Assembly: GCA_902529805.1 (NCBI GenBank)
Contig: CABZXU010000002.1
Span: forward strand, 1-64,000
DNA length: 64,000 bases
Source of the DNA: an uncultured Marinoscillum sp.
Lineage (GTDB): Bacteria > Bacteroidota > Bacteroidia > Cytophagales > MED-G16
Direction of reading: 5' to 3'
Below, piece by piece: positions 30,252 to 40,239 of this stretch; the first letter of the stretch is position 1, and each line of letters starts with the position of its first letter. The position numbers and the translations under genes are program-made. Under the pieces are notes generated by a model that ran no database searches, was not told the DNA's origin, and saw only the letters and a program-made list of their open reading frames with translations.

Positions 30252-31367
30252 CTATTCTAAACTATTTATTATTCTTCTTGTCATAATATATTTTTCCATA
30301 TGATAACTATCATAATCCTTATCAATTGGACTAACAGAACTAATTCGTACATTTTTTGAAGCTTGTACAAACTTATTATTTCCTAACCACATGCCTACAT
30401 GATCAATTTTTAATTTTTCTTCATTTTTATATCCAAAAAATAATAAATCTCCAATTTTTAAATTCTTCCAAATACTAACAGAATCTACAATATGACCGAT
30501 TTTTATTTGTTGTGAAGCATCTCTAGGAATAATTAATCCATTCATATAATACAATGTTTTTGTAAATCCACTACAATCAAACCCATTGGATGAGGTTCCA
30601 CCCCATAAATATGGAATACCTACTAATTTTTCAGCATTTGAAATTAAAACATCTAAATCATCATTTTTTAATTCATCAAAAGAAGAATATTTAATAAACT
30701 TTGAACCATCAACCCATCCAATTCTTCCATCTGGATACATTACCTTAAATAGATTTGATTCTTCATTAATTAATTTTAAAACACTTCCCATAACAAGATC
30801 AGAAACTATTTTTTTCATGTTTTTATTTTTAAATACAAAACCAAAAACATCATTAAAAATAACTTTTTCACCTTCAAAATAATTTTTAAATTCCTTTTCT
30901 TCTAGATTGATAAATCCTCCATGGTCTACCCAAGAAATATATCCTTCTGGGGTTTTGACCAAATACCATTCATCATTTTTTTTTAAAACTTGGAGTTTGG
31001 TTCCTAAAACAGCTTGTGAAACTAATTCCGAAGAATGACTAGGTGATTTTCTTAAATTTGATACAGAATTATTTACGATTCCAAAATTCGGAATTGATGA
31101 ATTAGGTAAAACTGTAATGCTATCATTGATATCAATGTTATCCGATTCAATTAATTTGAAAAATTCTAATTTGGCCTCTTTAGAATCAGTTTCACCTTTT
31201 ATTGTATTGTTTTTAACATCAAAATCAACTTTCCATAATGCAATTCTACTATCTGGAGCATACTTATTTTTTATACTATTTATATGGGCTAAGACTAAAT
31301 CATTATTTGTTTGTTTACAGGAAAAAAAAATTAAGAAAAAAAGACTGAAAAAGTGGATTGTTCTCAT
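30252..31367 (-). CDS. SH3-domain NlpC/P60 (C40) peptidoglycan hydrolase lipoprotein
   Basis: SH3-like 'NLRKSPSHSSELVSQAVLGTKLQVLKK', catalytic 'GFDCSGFTKTLYY', 'DHVGMWLGN'. Confidence 0.9.
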   Translation of the reverse strand: MRTIHFFSLFFLIFFSCKQTNNDLVLAHINSIKNKYAPDSRIALWKVDFDVKNNTIKGETDSKEAKLEFFKLIESDNIDINDSITVLPNSSIPNFGIVNNSVSNLRKSPSHSSELVSQAVLGTKLQVLKKNDEWYLVKTPEGYISWVDHGGFINLEEKEFKNYFEGEKVIFNDVFGFVFKNKNMKKIVSDLVMGSVLKLINEESNLFKVMYPDGRIGWVDGSKFIKYSSFDELKNDDLDVLISNAEKLVGIPYLWGGTSSNGFDCSGFTKTLYYMNGLIIPRDASQQIKIGHIVDSVSIWKNLKIGDLLFFGYKNEEKLKIDHVGMWLGNNKFVQASKNVRISSVSPIDKDYDSYHMEKYIMTRRIINSLE

Positions 31368-31371
31368 AAAA

Positions 31372-32553
31372 CTATTTTAGTGCTTCAAATTTATCAAAAA
31401 TATCAATCATATAAGGTAGAGAACCGGAAGCATGATCCTTTCCTTGTAAAGGATTTAAAGAAATAATTGAGGGAGAAGTTCCTAATTTTATAAAATTATC
31501 ATAAGAAGTAACAGAATTATTATAAGGAACTGCTACATCATCTGTACCATGATACAAATACATTTTAGTTTTAGGCACCCAATTATCTAGACTATTTTCT
31601 TCAAAAGCATTAATTACTTCAGAGTATTTTGAACTAGAATGGACATTATTTTTAAATTCTTCAGTCAGAAGACTATCTATATTATATGTTAATACATCGT
31701 TAATTTGTCCACCAGAATAAAATCCATTAAAATAATTAGGTATTATTGAAGCGAAAGGTTCTTTGAAGATGTCTGATAATTCTAAATCCCATTTATAAGT
31801 TGTTTTATATGAAAGAGCGACATAAGCTAAATAATAAGGGTGAGGATAAGTTTTAAGGCTTAAAAAGTAATCTAACATGCCAACAATATCATATCCACCT
31901 GCTGCCGGTGCTGATGCTACTAAATTTATACCCTTAGGTTTATTCTCTTCAATATTTTTGTGAGCAGCCATAGTTGCGAATCCCCCTTCAGAATATCCAG
32001 CTAAAAAAACATCTCCATTAAAATTATAGTCCTCTATTTCAGCTAGTTCTTTTACTGCCTTTAACATATCTACTATAGTATTTCCAACTATATCGGACCT
32101 ATAATAAGGATGGAGAATATTCTTTGAGGATCCAAAACCAAGGTAATCTGGCATCACAAAAATATAACCAAGACTAGCGGCATTAGAAAAAAAACTATAA
32201 GTCACTAAATTATCTGATGGAGCGTCTAAATGTTTAGACTCTGTTCCATGATTAAAACTTAATATTGGGACTGGCTCATCTGTATCTGGAAATGAAACTA
32301 ATCCAGAAGCAATAATTTCTTCACCCAAATATGTAGTTTTATATGTAATAGTGTAAAGTGAAAGACCATATTTAGCATTCCTAGATATATTTGAAAATTC
32401 AGAATTATTAACTGATTTTAAAACATTTTCATAATCTTGAGAAAATAATTTTAAATAAGAATTTAAATTATTAATAGATATTTCATCTTCATCACAAGCA
32501 GAAAAGAGATAAGAAAAAAATAAAATAAGAAAAAAATTAAATAATTTTTTCAT
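31372..32553 (-). CDS. Alpha/beta-hydrolase (secretory-lipase-like) lipoprotein
   Basis: 'LSFNHGTESK', nucleophile elbow 'GYSEGG', 'YLYHGTDDVAVPYNNS'; lipobox 'LFSAC'. Confidence 0.82.
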   Translation of the reverse strand: MKKLFNFFLILFFSYLFSACDEDEISINNLNSYLKLFSQDYENVLKSVNNSEFSNISRNAKYGLSLYTITYKTTYLGEEIIASGLVSFPDTDEPVPILSFNHGTESKHLDAPSDNLVTYSFFSNAASLGYIFVMPDYLGFGSSKNILHPYYRSDIVGNTIVDMLKAVKELAEIEDYNFNGDVFLAGYSEGGFATMAAHKNIEENKPKGINLVASAPAAGGYDIVGMLDYFLSLKTYPHPYYLAYVALSYKTTYKWDLELSDIFKEPFASIIPNYFNGFYSGGQINDVLTYNIDSLLTEEFKNNVHSSSKYSEVINAFEENSLDNWVPKTKMYLYHGTDDVAVPYNNSVTSYDNFIKLGTSPSIISLNPLQGKDHASGSLPYMIDIFDKFEALK

Positions 32554-32576
32554 TTAAATTATTATCTAAAATTAAG

Positions 32577-32597
32577 TAAGCAAATATAATTTGCTTA
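32577..32597. promoter_or_regulatory. Palindrome in divergent promoter region (candidate operator)
   Basis: TAAGCAAAT-ATA-ATTTGCTTA, perfect 9-bp arms. Confidence 0.45.
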
Positions 32598-32607
32598 ATA
32601 TTGAACA

Positions 32608-34068
32608 ATGCAAGAATATGGATTTTTATCAGTTATACCTCCACTAATAGCTATTTTTTTGGCTATTAGAACAAAACAAGTATTTATTTCTCTTTTAACT
32701 GGAATTTTTATTGGATGGCTAATTATTGGTGAGTGGAATATATTAAGTGGACTTCTTTTAACAATTGATGGAATTGTAAATGTATTTCAAGATCCTGGAA
32801 ATACTAGAGTTATAATTTTTACATTTTTAGTGGGATCTTTAATTACATTCATTCAAGTTTCTGGAGGAGTAGCTGGATTTGTAAATACTGTAAAAAAACA
32901 TTTCCATAGTGATGAAAATCAAATAAATAAAAGTAGAAGAAAAGCACAAGTTTTTGCTGCCTTTACTGGTATGATAATTTTTGTAGAATCAAATATATCT
33001 GCTTTAACAGTAGGTACTATCTTTAGACCAATTTTTGATAAATTAAAAATTTCTAGAGAAAAATTAGCTTATATTGCTGATTCAACTTCTGCACCATCTA
33101 AACTATTAATTCCTTTTAATGGATGGGGTGCATTTATTATGGGTTTACTTCTTACTCAGGGAATTGAAAACCCTTTTAAAGGATTAATTTATGCTATGCC
33201 CTATAACTTTTATCCTATACTTGTAATAATTGTTTTATTTTATTTTATAATAACTGGAAAAGAGATTGGTCCTATGAAATCAGCTGAAATAAGAACAAAA
33301 AAAGGAAATATTTTTGATGATGGTTCATTTCCAATGATATCTGATGAAATCACTATAATTAAAACGAAAAAAGGTATAAAGGAAGATTCAATAAATATGT
33401 TTATAGCATTGGGTTCAATGATTTTAATTATGCCATTCATGTTATTTTATACTGGATATAGTACAGAATTAGATAATAATACTTTTTTTGGAATAATTGG
33501 AAATGCTTCTGGATCAAAGTCAGTATTATACTCTATTTTTTTTGCTATTATTATTTCATCATTTTATTACATAATAAAAAGAATTATGACAATTAGAGAA
33601 ATTATTAATAATACAATAAAAGGAATGTCTGGAATGATTTCAATGGCTGTTTTGATTTTATTAGCTTTTGCAATTGGAAACCTTTGTACTGAACTTGGGA
33701 CTGGTCAATATGTATCTGAATCTTTAAAAGGTATTGTTTCTCCTAAATTTATCCCTGTTTTATTATTCTTAACTAGTTGTTTTATATCCTTCTCAACAGG
33801 AACATCATGGGGAACATTTGCAATTATGATTGCAATTGCAGTTCCTATTTCAAATCAAATTGGAATAGACACACACGTAGCTATAGCTGCTGCTCTGGGA
33901 GGTGGTCTTTTTGGTGATCACTGCTCACCAATTTCAGATACATCTGTTATTTCCTCTATGGCTTCTGCAAGTGATCATATTGATCACGTAAAAACTCAGC
34001 TTCCATATGCTCTTATTTCAGGTGCATTAACCGCTTTTTTATATTTAATAATTGGATTGAACTATTAG
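32608..34068 (+). CDS. Na+/H+ antiporter NhaC family
   Basis: Multi-TM; 'STSAPSKLLIPFNGWGAFIMGLL', 'SFSTGTSWGTFAIMIAIAVP', 'GDHCSPISDTSVISSMASASDHIDHVKTQLPYAL'. Confidence 0.9.
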   Translation: MQEYGFLSVIPPLIAIFLAIRTKQVFISLLTGIFIGWLIIGEWNILSGLLLTIDGIVNVFQDPGNTRVIIFTFLVGSLITFIQVSGGVAGFVNTVKKHFHSDENQINKSRRKAQVFAAFTGMIIFVESNISALTVGTIFRPIFDKLKISREKLAYIADSTSAPSKLLIPFNGWGAFIMGLLLTQGIENPFKGLIYAMPYNFYPILVIIVLFYFIITGKEIGPMKSAEIRTKKGNIFDDGSFPMISDEITIIKTKKGIKEDSINMFIALGSMILIMPFMLFYTGYSTELDNNTFFGIIGNASGSKSVLYSIFFAIIISSFYYIIKRIMTIREIINNTIKGMSGMISMAVLILLAFAIGNLCTELGTGQYVSESLKGIVSPKFIPVLLFLTSCFISFSTGTSWGTFAIMIAIAVPISNQIGIDTHVAIAAALGGGLFGDHCSPISDTSVISSMASASDHIDHVKTQLPYALISGALTAFLYLIIGLNY

Positions 34069-34082
34069 GCTAATTGAAAATT

Positions 34083-35411
34083 TTAAATATATCTATTAAT
34101 TATATTCTCAAACAACTCTTGTCTTCCAGAAATTAACTTTGGCTCTTTTAATCTGAAAGCATGTTGATATAAATCTTTCATTGAAACTTTTCCATCTTCA
34201 AAATCTTTTCCTTTTCCAGTATCAAAAGAAGCGTATCTTTCTTTTAATAATTTAGAGTATTCAGAATCATTTAAAATTTTTTCCGTTATTAATAATCCTT
34301 TTGCGAAAAGATCTATGGCTCCTATATGAGAATAAAACATATCATTTAAATCAGTAGAGTTTCTCCTTGTTTTAGCATCAAAATTGATACCTCCACCTTG
34401 AAAACCTCCAGATTGTATAATTACTAAAAGAGATTCTACAATTTCATAGATATTATTAGGAAATTGGTCAGTATCCCATCCATTTTGATAATCTCCTCTA
34501 TTTGCATCCATGCTTCCAAGCATATTGCCGTTTGCCGCTACCTGGAGCTCGTGCTGAAATGTATGACTTGCTAGAGTTGCATGATTAACCTCAATATTTA
34601 ATTTAAAATCTTTATCAAGACCGTAATGCTCTAAAAACCCAATAACTGTAGCAGCATCAAAATCATATTGATGTTTGGTAGGTTCCATAGGTTTAGGTTC
34701 AATAAAAAAACATCCCTTAAAACCTTGTGATCGTGCATAATCTTTTGAAAGGTGAAGGAATTTTGCTAGATGATCAAGTTCTCTTTTCATGTCTGTATTT
34801 AAAAGCGACATATATCCTTCCCTACCTCCCCAAAAAACATAATTTTCACCTCCTAGTTCAATGGTAACATCCAGTGCATTTTTTACTTGAGCAGCAGCAA
34901 TAGATAATATATCAAATTCTGGATTTGTAGCAGCTCCATTCATATATCTTGGATTTGAAAAAAGATTGGCTGTTCCCCAAAGCACCTTAATATCAGATGT
35001 TTTTAGCTTTTCTTTTGCATAACTTGTAATTTTTTCTAGTCTTCTTTCTGACTCAGACAGAGAAGATCCTTCTTCTATCAAGTCAAAATCATGAAAACAA
35101 AAGTAATTCAATCCCAACTTAGAAATAAATTCAAAAGCAGCGTCCATTTTATCACAAGCATTTTGAAAAGGATCAGAAGATTTTGACCATGGAAAAGACT
35201 TGGTACCAACTCCAAATGGATCATTTCCAGGGTTTACAAATGAATGCCAATAAGCAACTGCAAATTTAAAATGTTCACCCATTTTTTTTCCAAGGACAAT
35301 CTTATTTTCATCATAAAATCTATATGAAAAGGGATTTTTAGAATCTTTTCCCTCAAATTTTATTTTTTTAACATCCTTAAAATATTCTTTATCTCCTAGT
35401 ACAAGTGACAT
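34083..35411 (-). CDS. xylA: Xylose isomerase
   Basis: 'FAVAYWHSFVNPGNDPFG', 'YFCFHDFDL', 'NYVFWGGREGYMSLLNTDM', 'FIEPKPMEPTKHQYDFDA', 'NIEVNHATLASHTFQHEL'. Confidence 0.97.
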   Translation of the reverse strand: MSLVLGDKEYFKDVKKIKFEGKDSKNPFSYRFYDENKIVLGKKMGEHFKFAVAYWHSFVNPGNDPFGVGTKSFPWSKSSDPFQNACDKMDAAFEFISKLGLNYFCFHDFDLIEEGSSLSESERRLEKITSYAKEKLKTSDIKVLWGTANLFSNPRYMNGAATNPEFDILSIAAAQVKNALDVTIELGGENYVFWGGREGYMSLLNTDMKRELDHLAKFLHLSKDYARSQGFKGCFFIEPKPMEPTKHQYDFDAATVIGFLEHYGLDKDFKLNIEVNHATLASHTFQHELQVAANGNMLGSMDANRGDYQNGWDTDQFPNNIYEIVESLLVIIQSGGFQGGGINFDAKTRRNSTDLNDMFYSHIGAIDLFAKGLLITEKILNDSEYSKLLKERYASFDTGKGKDFEDGKVSMKDLYQHAFRLKEPKLISGRQELFENIINRYI

Positions 35412-35416
35412 ATTTA

Positions 35417-36892
35417 TTATAAAAAGTTAGACAAATGTTTTTTCCAGTCAGAATAGTAATTTAAATACTTTTCTCTTAAACTCTTCTGAGGTTTTAATTT
35501 ACTAATTAATTTTAGATTTTTAAAAGCGTCTTTCTCATTTGCATAATATCCTATTCCAAGTGCTGCAGCTCTAGCCGCTCCCTCAGCTCCATTTGTATCA
35601 TATATCTCTAATTCTATCCCTGAAGTATTTACAAATGCTTCTCTAAATAAAATACTTAAAAATAAATTTGAGTTTCCAACTTTTATTTTCTTAAATTCTA
35701 CACCTAAATTCTTTAGGGATTCGATTCCATAATTCATTGAAAACGCCACACCTTCCTGAACTGATCTTATAAGATCCATCTGATCATGAACGTTAAAATT
35801 TAAATTCATAAGATTTGCTCCTATTTCTTTATTTTTTAAAATTCTCTCAGCACCATTACCATAAGGATAAAATTTTAAGTTTTTAGATCCTATTGGTGAA
35901 TTAATTGCGCTTAGGTTTAAATCGTTATAATCACCAGAATTAAGAATTTTTTTGAGCCATGAATATGCTATTCCAGAACCATTAATACATAAAAGTAATC
36001 CATTTCTATTGTTATCAATAGAATTATTACAATGTAAAAAAGTATTAATTCTTTCATTTTTATCATAAATATTTTTGTCAGTAACAGCATAAATTACTGC
36101 CGAGGTACCTGCAGTAGCTGCAATTTCTCCTGGATGTAATACATTTAAAGAAAATGCATTGGTAGTTTGGTCCCCTGCCTTATAGGTTATTTCAGTATTC
36201 TCTTTGAAACCAAATGACTTTGATATATTCTTTGAAATCGTACCATGATTATCAAATGAAGATGAAACTGATGGAAGCAAATCTTTTTTGAAACCAAAAT
36301 ATGAAATTAAATCGCTAGATACATTTTTATTTTTAAAATCCCATAAAATACCTTCGGAAAGCCCTGATTGAGTAGTATTTATTTTATTAGTTAACTTATA
36401 ACCTATATAATCACCTGGTAGCATAATTTTATAAATTGATTTATACAAATCGGTTTCATTATCCATTACCCACTTTAGCTTTGAGGCAGTAAAATTCCCT
36501 GGAGAATTAAGTAAATTTTTAGAAATAATTTTAGATTTTATTGATTCATTTACCTTTTTACCAATATCAACTGCTCTTGAATCACACCAAATAATTGATT
36601 TTCTTAAAGGTTTTCCATTTTTATCAATTAATACTAATCCATGCATTTGATAAGAAATTCCAATAGATGCAACTAGTGAAAAATCAATTTTCTTATTTAA
36701 TATTTTAAAACAACTAACTACACATTCCCACCAATAATCAGGATCTTGTTCCGCCCATCCAGATTGAATAGAAAAAATATCCATTTCTTTTTCAGGATAA
36801 TTACATGAGATTATACTCTTTCCTTTTTTTCCATCCAGTATTGATACTTTTACTGATGAGCTACCTAAATCTATTCCTAAAAAATAATCCAT
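35417..36892 (-). CDS. xylB: Xylulokinase (FGGY family)
   Basis: 'FLGIDLGSSSVKVSILDG', 'IGISYQMHGLVLIDKNG', 'GDQTTNAFS', 'GTSAVIYAV'; directly upstream of xylA. Confidence 0.93.
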   Translation of the reverse strand: MDYFLGIDLGSSSVKVSILDGKKGKSIISCNYPEKEMDIFSIQSGWAEQDPDYWWECVVSCFKILNKKIDFSLVASIGISYQMHGLVLIDKNGKPLRKSIIWCDSRAVDIGKKVNESIKSKIISKNLLNSPGNFTASKLKWVMDNETDLYKSIYKIMLPGDYIGYKLTNKINTTQSGLSEGILWDFKNKNVSSDLISYFGFKKDLLPSVSSSFDNHGTISKNISKSFGFKENTEITYKAGDQTTNAFSLNVLHPGEIAATAGTSAVIYAVTDKNIYDKNERINTFLHCNNSIDNNRNGLLLCINGSGIAYSWLKKILNSGDYNDLNLSAINSPIGSKNLKFYPYGNGAERILKNKEIGANLMNLNFNVHDQMDLIRSVQEGVAFSMNYGIESLKNLGVEFKKIKVGNSNLFLSILFREAFVNTSGIELEIYDTNGAEGAARAAALGIGYYANEKDAFKNLKLISKLKPQKSLREKYLNYYSDWKKHLSNFL

Positions 36893-36934
36893 TGAATTAT
36901 AAATCTTTAATATGATAATTTTAAATAATCAAAA

Positions 36935-36979
36935 TAATACAATTTACATTTTATAAATATAAAAACGTAAATTGTATTA
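36935..36979. promoter_or_regulatory. 13-bp perfect inverted repeat in divergent promoter region (candidate operator)
   Basis: TAATACAATTTAC - 19 nt - GTAAATTGTATTA. Confidence 0.5.
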
Positions 36980-36983
36980 GGCA

Positions 36984-38294
36984 ATGAACAAAAATAAAAG
37001 TCAAAAAATTGGATTAAGAGAATCTACGAGTCTAGTTGTAGGAAATATGATAGGAGCTGGTATTTTTATGTTACCAGCATCATTAGCCAAATATGGGTCT
37101 ATAAGTATTTTTGGTTGGATAATTTCAGGTATTGGAGCAATTTTCCTTGCGATGATTTTCAAAAGATTAAGTCAAAAAATACCAGGAAAAAGCGGTCCAT
37201 TTCATTATACTAAAAAAGGTTTTGGTAGTTTTTCTGCTTTTTTTGTTGTTTGGGGATATTGGCTTTCCATTCTACTAACCAACGCTGGACTTGCAATAGC
37301 GATTACAAGCTATAGTACTGTAATTTTTCCTTTCTTAGATGATAAAATTTTTAGTATAATTTTTTCAATATCAATTATATGGATTATTACGATAATAAAT
37401 AATTATGGTATAAAAACTATGGGAAAATTTCAGTTTATAACAAGCATTTTAAAAATCATTCCACTTTTATTAACAATAATTATAAGCTTTTTTGTTTTTG
37501 ACATAAAAAATTTTTTTCCAATTAATCTATCTGAACTCTCAAACTTTCATGCTCTTAGTATAACTACTGCAATGACTTTTTTTGCATTTTTAGGAATTGA
37601 ATCTGCAACAATTCCAACCGATGGAACTGAATCTCCAGAAAAAACAATTCCTCTTGCAACAACAATTGGAACATTTATAACAATAGCTATTTATATATTT
37701 TCTTCAATTGCTCTAATGGGTATCATTTCACCAAATGACTTAGCTTTATCTAACGCTCCATTTGCAGATGCAATAAATATAGTTTTAGGAGAAACTGGAA
37801 AAAATATAATTGCAGTTTTTGCTATCATTGCTGGAATAGGTTGTCTTAATGGATGGACATTACTTCAAGCTGAAATACCTAAAACATTAGCTCAGGATGG
37901 TTTACTTGGAAGTGTTTTTTCAAATTTAAATCATAATCAAGTTCCAACTTATGGACTATTTATCACAAGTTCTTTTGTTAGTTTATTAATAATTATGAAC
38001 TATTCAAAAGGTTTGGTTGGCATATTTACATTTCTTATTTTAACTGGCACATTTTGTGCTCTAATGCTATATGTTTTCTCTTCATTAATAGAAATTGCTA
38101 TTCTAATTAAGCAAAAGGCACCTATAAAAAAATTTATTGTTCCATCTTTGATTGGAATCCCTACATTTTTTTTTACTTGGTGGATAATTTTTGGAATTGG
38201 AAAAGAACCTATATTCTACAGTATAATATTACTTTTAATTTCAATTCCTATTTATATTTATTATAAAAAAAAAAGTTTTGTTAAATATCAATAG
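36984..38294 (+). CDS. APC-superfamily amino acid permease
   Basis: 'LRESTSLVVGNMIGAGIFMLPASLAKYGS', 12-TM pattern, 'FFAFLGIESATIPTDGTESPEKTIPLAT'. Confidence 0.9.
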   Translation: MNKNKSQKIGLRESTSLVVGNMIGAGIFMLPASLAKYGSISIFGWIISGIGAIFLAMIFKRLSQKIPGKSGPFHYTKKGFGSFSAFFVVWGYWLSILLTNAGLAIAITSYSTVIFPFLDDKIFSIIFSISIIWIITIINNYGIKTMGKFQFITSILKIIPLLLTIIISFFVFDIKNFFPINLSELSNFHALSITTAMTFFAFLGIESATIPTDGTESPEKTIPLATTIGTFITIAIYIFSSIALMGIISPNDLALSNAPFADAINIVLGETGKNIIAVFAIIAGIGCLNGWTLLQAEIPKTLAQDGLLGSVFSNLNHNQVPTYGLFITSSFVSLLIIMNYSKGLVGIFTFLILTGTFCALMLYVFSSLIEIAILIKQKAPIKKFIVPSLIGIPTFFFTWWIIFGIGKEPIFYSIILLLISIPIYIYYKKKSFVKYQ

Positions 38295-39492
38295 AATAAG
38301 AAATCATTTTCCTTCACTTGAAATAAAGAACTCAAAAGGTGAAAAAATTATTTATCTAGATGGACCAGGTGGAACTCAAGTGCCAAATAGTGTAATTAAT
38401 GCTATTTCAAACTATTATATAACATCAAATTCAAATACCCATGGTAGTTTTATAACAAGCAATAGAACTGATAAGATAATAGATGAAACTAGGGAAAATT
38501 TATCCATTTTTTTAGGTGCTCAAAATAAAAATTCAATATCTATTGGTCATAATATGACAACTCTATCCTTTAGTTTGGTTAGAGCCTTTTCAAAAATTTT
38601 CAAAAAAAATGATGAAATTATAGTGACTCAGCTTGATCATGAAGCAAATAGAGGACCATGGATGAGTTTAAAAAATTATGGAATCAAAATCAATGAAATT
38701 AAATTATTAAAATCCGGAAAATTAGATTATAAAGATTTTGAAAGTAAAATAAATGATAAAACTAGATTGGTTGCTCTTGGAATGTCATCTAATGCTCTTG
38801 GAACAATAAATGATTTTAAAAAAATTGGAAATATTTTAAAAAACCATAAATCTTTTTTTTTGTTGGATGCAGTACATTATGCTCCTCATTTTTTGATTGA
38901 TGTAAAAGATATAAATTGTGATTTTCTTTTATGCTCTTCTTATAAATTTTATGGTCCTCACCTTGGGTTTTTATATTCTAAACCTGGAATTTTAGATAAT
39001 CTTAATACAGATCGGTTAATAGTTCAAGATCAAAAATCACCATATAGAATAGAATCAGGAACTTTAAATCATGCAGCATGTGCCGGAGCGAATGAAGCTG
39101 TTAAGTTTATAGCCAGCTTTGGAAAAGGAAAAAATTTTAGAACAAAATTAAAAAATGCATATGATAATATTGGAAAACATGAACATAAATTAGCCTCAAT
39201 ATTATATAATGAGGTTAATAGATTAAATAATTTCAAAACTGTAGGTTTAAATTTTGATTCAAAGGAAAGAGCACCAACAATATCAATTACTCATAAAAAA
39301 AAGAATCCAAAATACGTTTGTAATAAACTTTCTGAATTTAATATATGCGCCTGGGACGGTCATTTTTATGCAAAAAAAGCTATTCAGTGTATGGGATTAG
39401 AAAAAAAAGGTGGAGTAACAAGGCTTGGGATTTCAATTTATAATACTAAGGAAGAAGTTGAAAGAACTATTCAAGTTCTTTCAAGTATTTAG
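38278..39492 (+). CDS. Cysteine desulfurase-like aminotransferase class V (TIGR01976-like), TTG start
   Basis: 'IYLDGPGGTQVPNSVINAI', 'SNTHGSFITSNRTD', 'TQLDHEANRGPWMSL', PLP Lys region 'CSSYKFYGPHLGFLY'. Confidence 0.88.
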   Translation: MLNINRIRNHFPSLEIKNSKGEKIIYLDGPGGTQVPNSVINAISNYYITSNSNTHGSFITSNRTDKIIDETRENLSIFLGAQNKNSISIGHNMTTLSFSLVRAFSKIFKKNDEIIVTQLDHEANRGPWMSLKNYGIKINEIKLLKSGKLDYKDFESKINDKTRLVALGMSSNALGTINDFKKIGNILKNHKSFFLLDAVHYAPHFLIDVKDINCDFLLCSSYKFYGPHLGFLYSKPGILDNLNTDRLIVQDQKSPYRIESGTLNHAACAGANEAVKFIASFGKGKNFRTKLKNAYDNIGKHEHKLASILYNEVNRLNNFKTVGLNFDSKERAPTISITHKKKNPKYVCNKLSEFNICAWDGHFYAKKAIQCMGLEKKGGVTRLGISIYNTKEEVERTIQVLSSI

Positions 39493-40167
39493 TTCGTAAT
39501 TATTATAATATTTCTTCATTACATAAGATAAACTTTTATATGAATTGATCAATATCTCATTTATAATTTTATTTTCCATCCATCTGACTTTTTCAATCTT
39601 TTCTTTCTTTTGCCCTTTCATTTTTGAATCATCAATGCATTTCATATTGTACCAAACAGTTTTTTTTAGAATAAACTTTTTATGTCTAGTATAGGTGTGC
39701 CATGATACACAAGTTTTTTTTTCAATTTTAACCTTGGTATTTGTTTCCTCTTCAACTTCTCTTACAGCACAATTTTTTATTTTTTCACCTTTATCTTTTT
39801 TGCCTTTTGGAAGATCCCACTTACCTAATCTGTAAATGAATAAAATTTTCTTTTCTCTATTTTGAACAATACCACCAGCCGCTTTAATTACTTTAAATTT
39901 TTTCTTTAAGTGTTTTATTACTTCTTTTTTGTTTTTCAAAGTAAATGTTACAGAATAAGTTTTTTTCAGTTTTTTTTCTGTCATTATCTTTAATAATGAA
40001 TCTATTGAATCTGGCAATGCATCATATATTAATACTCTTGCTCGTAGTTTAGTATGAATTATTCCAGAAGATCCATCTATTAAAGTATCATAATTTTCAA
40101 CTTTCAACTTTGAATTATCTAAATTTCTAAATATTACTGGTATATCATTAATAAAAATTCTTTTCAT
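39481..40167 (-). CDS. NUDIX hydrolase
   Basis: Nudix box 'GKKDKGEKIKNCAVREVEEETNT' preceded by 'AAGGIVQNREKKILFIYRLGKWDLPKG'. Confidence 0.9.
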   Translation of the reverse strand: MKRIFINDIPVIFRNLDNSKLKVENYDTLIDGSSGIIHTKLRARVLIYDALPDSIDSLLKIMTEKKLKKTYSVTFTLKNKKEVIKHLKKKFKVIKAAGGIVQNREKKILFIYRLGKWDLPKGKKDKGEKIKNCAVREVEEETNTKVKIEKKTCVSWHTYTRHKKFILKKTVWYNMKCIDDSKMKGQKKEKIEKVRWMENKIINEILINSYKSLSYVMKKYYNNYELNT

Positions 40168-40239
40168 ATTAGAAAAATTGAATTATTGAAATGCAAAATA
40201 TTAAAATAAATCGAATTATTTTTGTTAATTAATCTATAA

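Noticed and set aside
40217-40224. TATTTTTG -7-like box upstream of pyrE
   Set aside because: Nearest upstream TTG is about 28 nt away, too far for a typical Bacteroidota promoter; short motif frequent by chance
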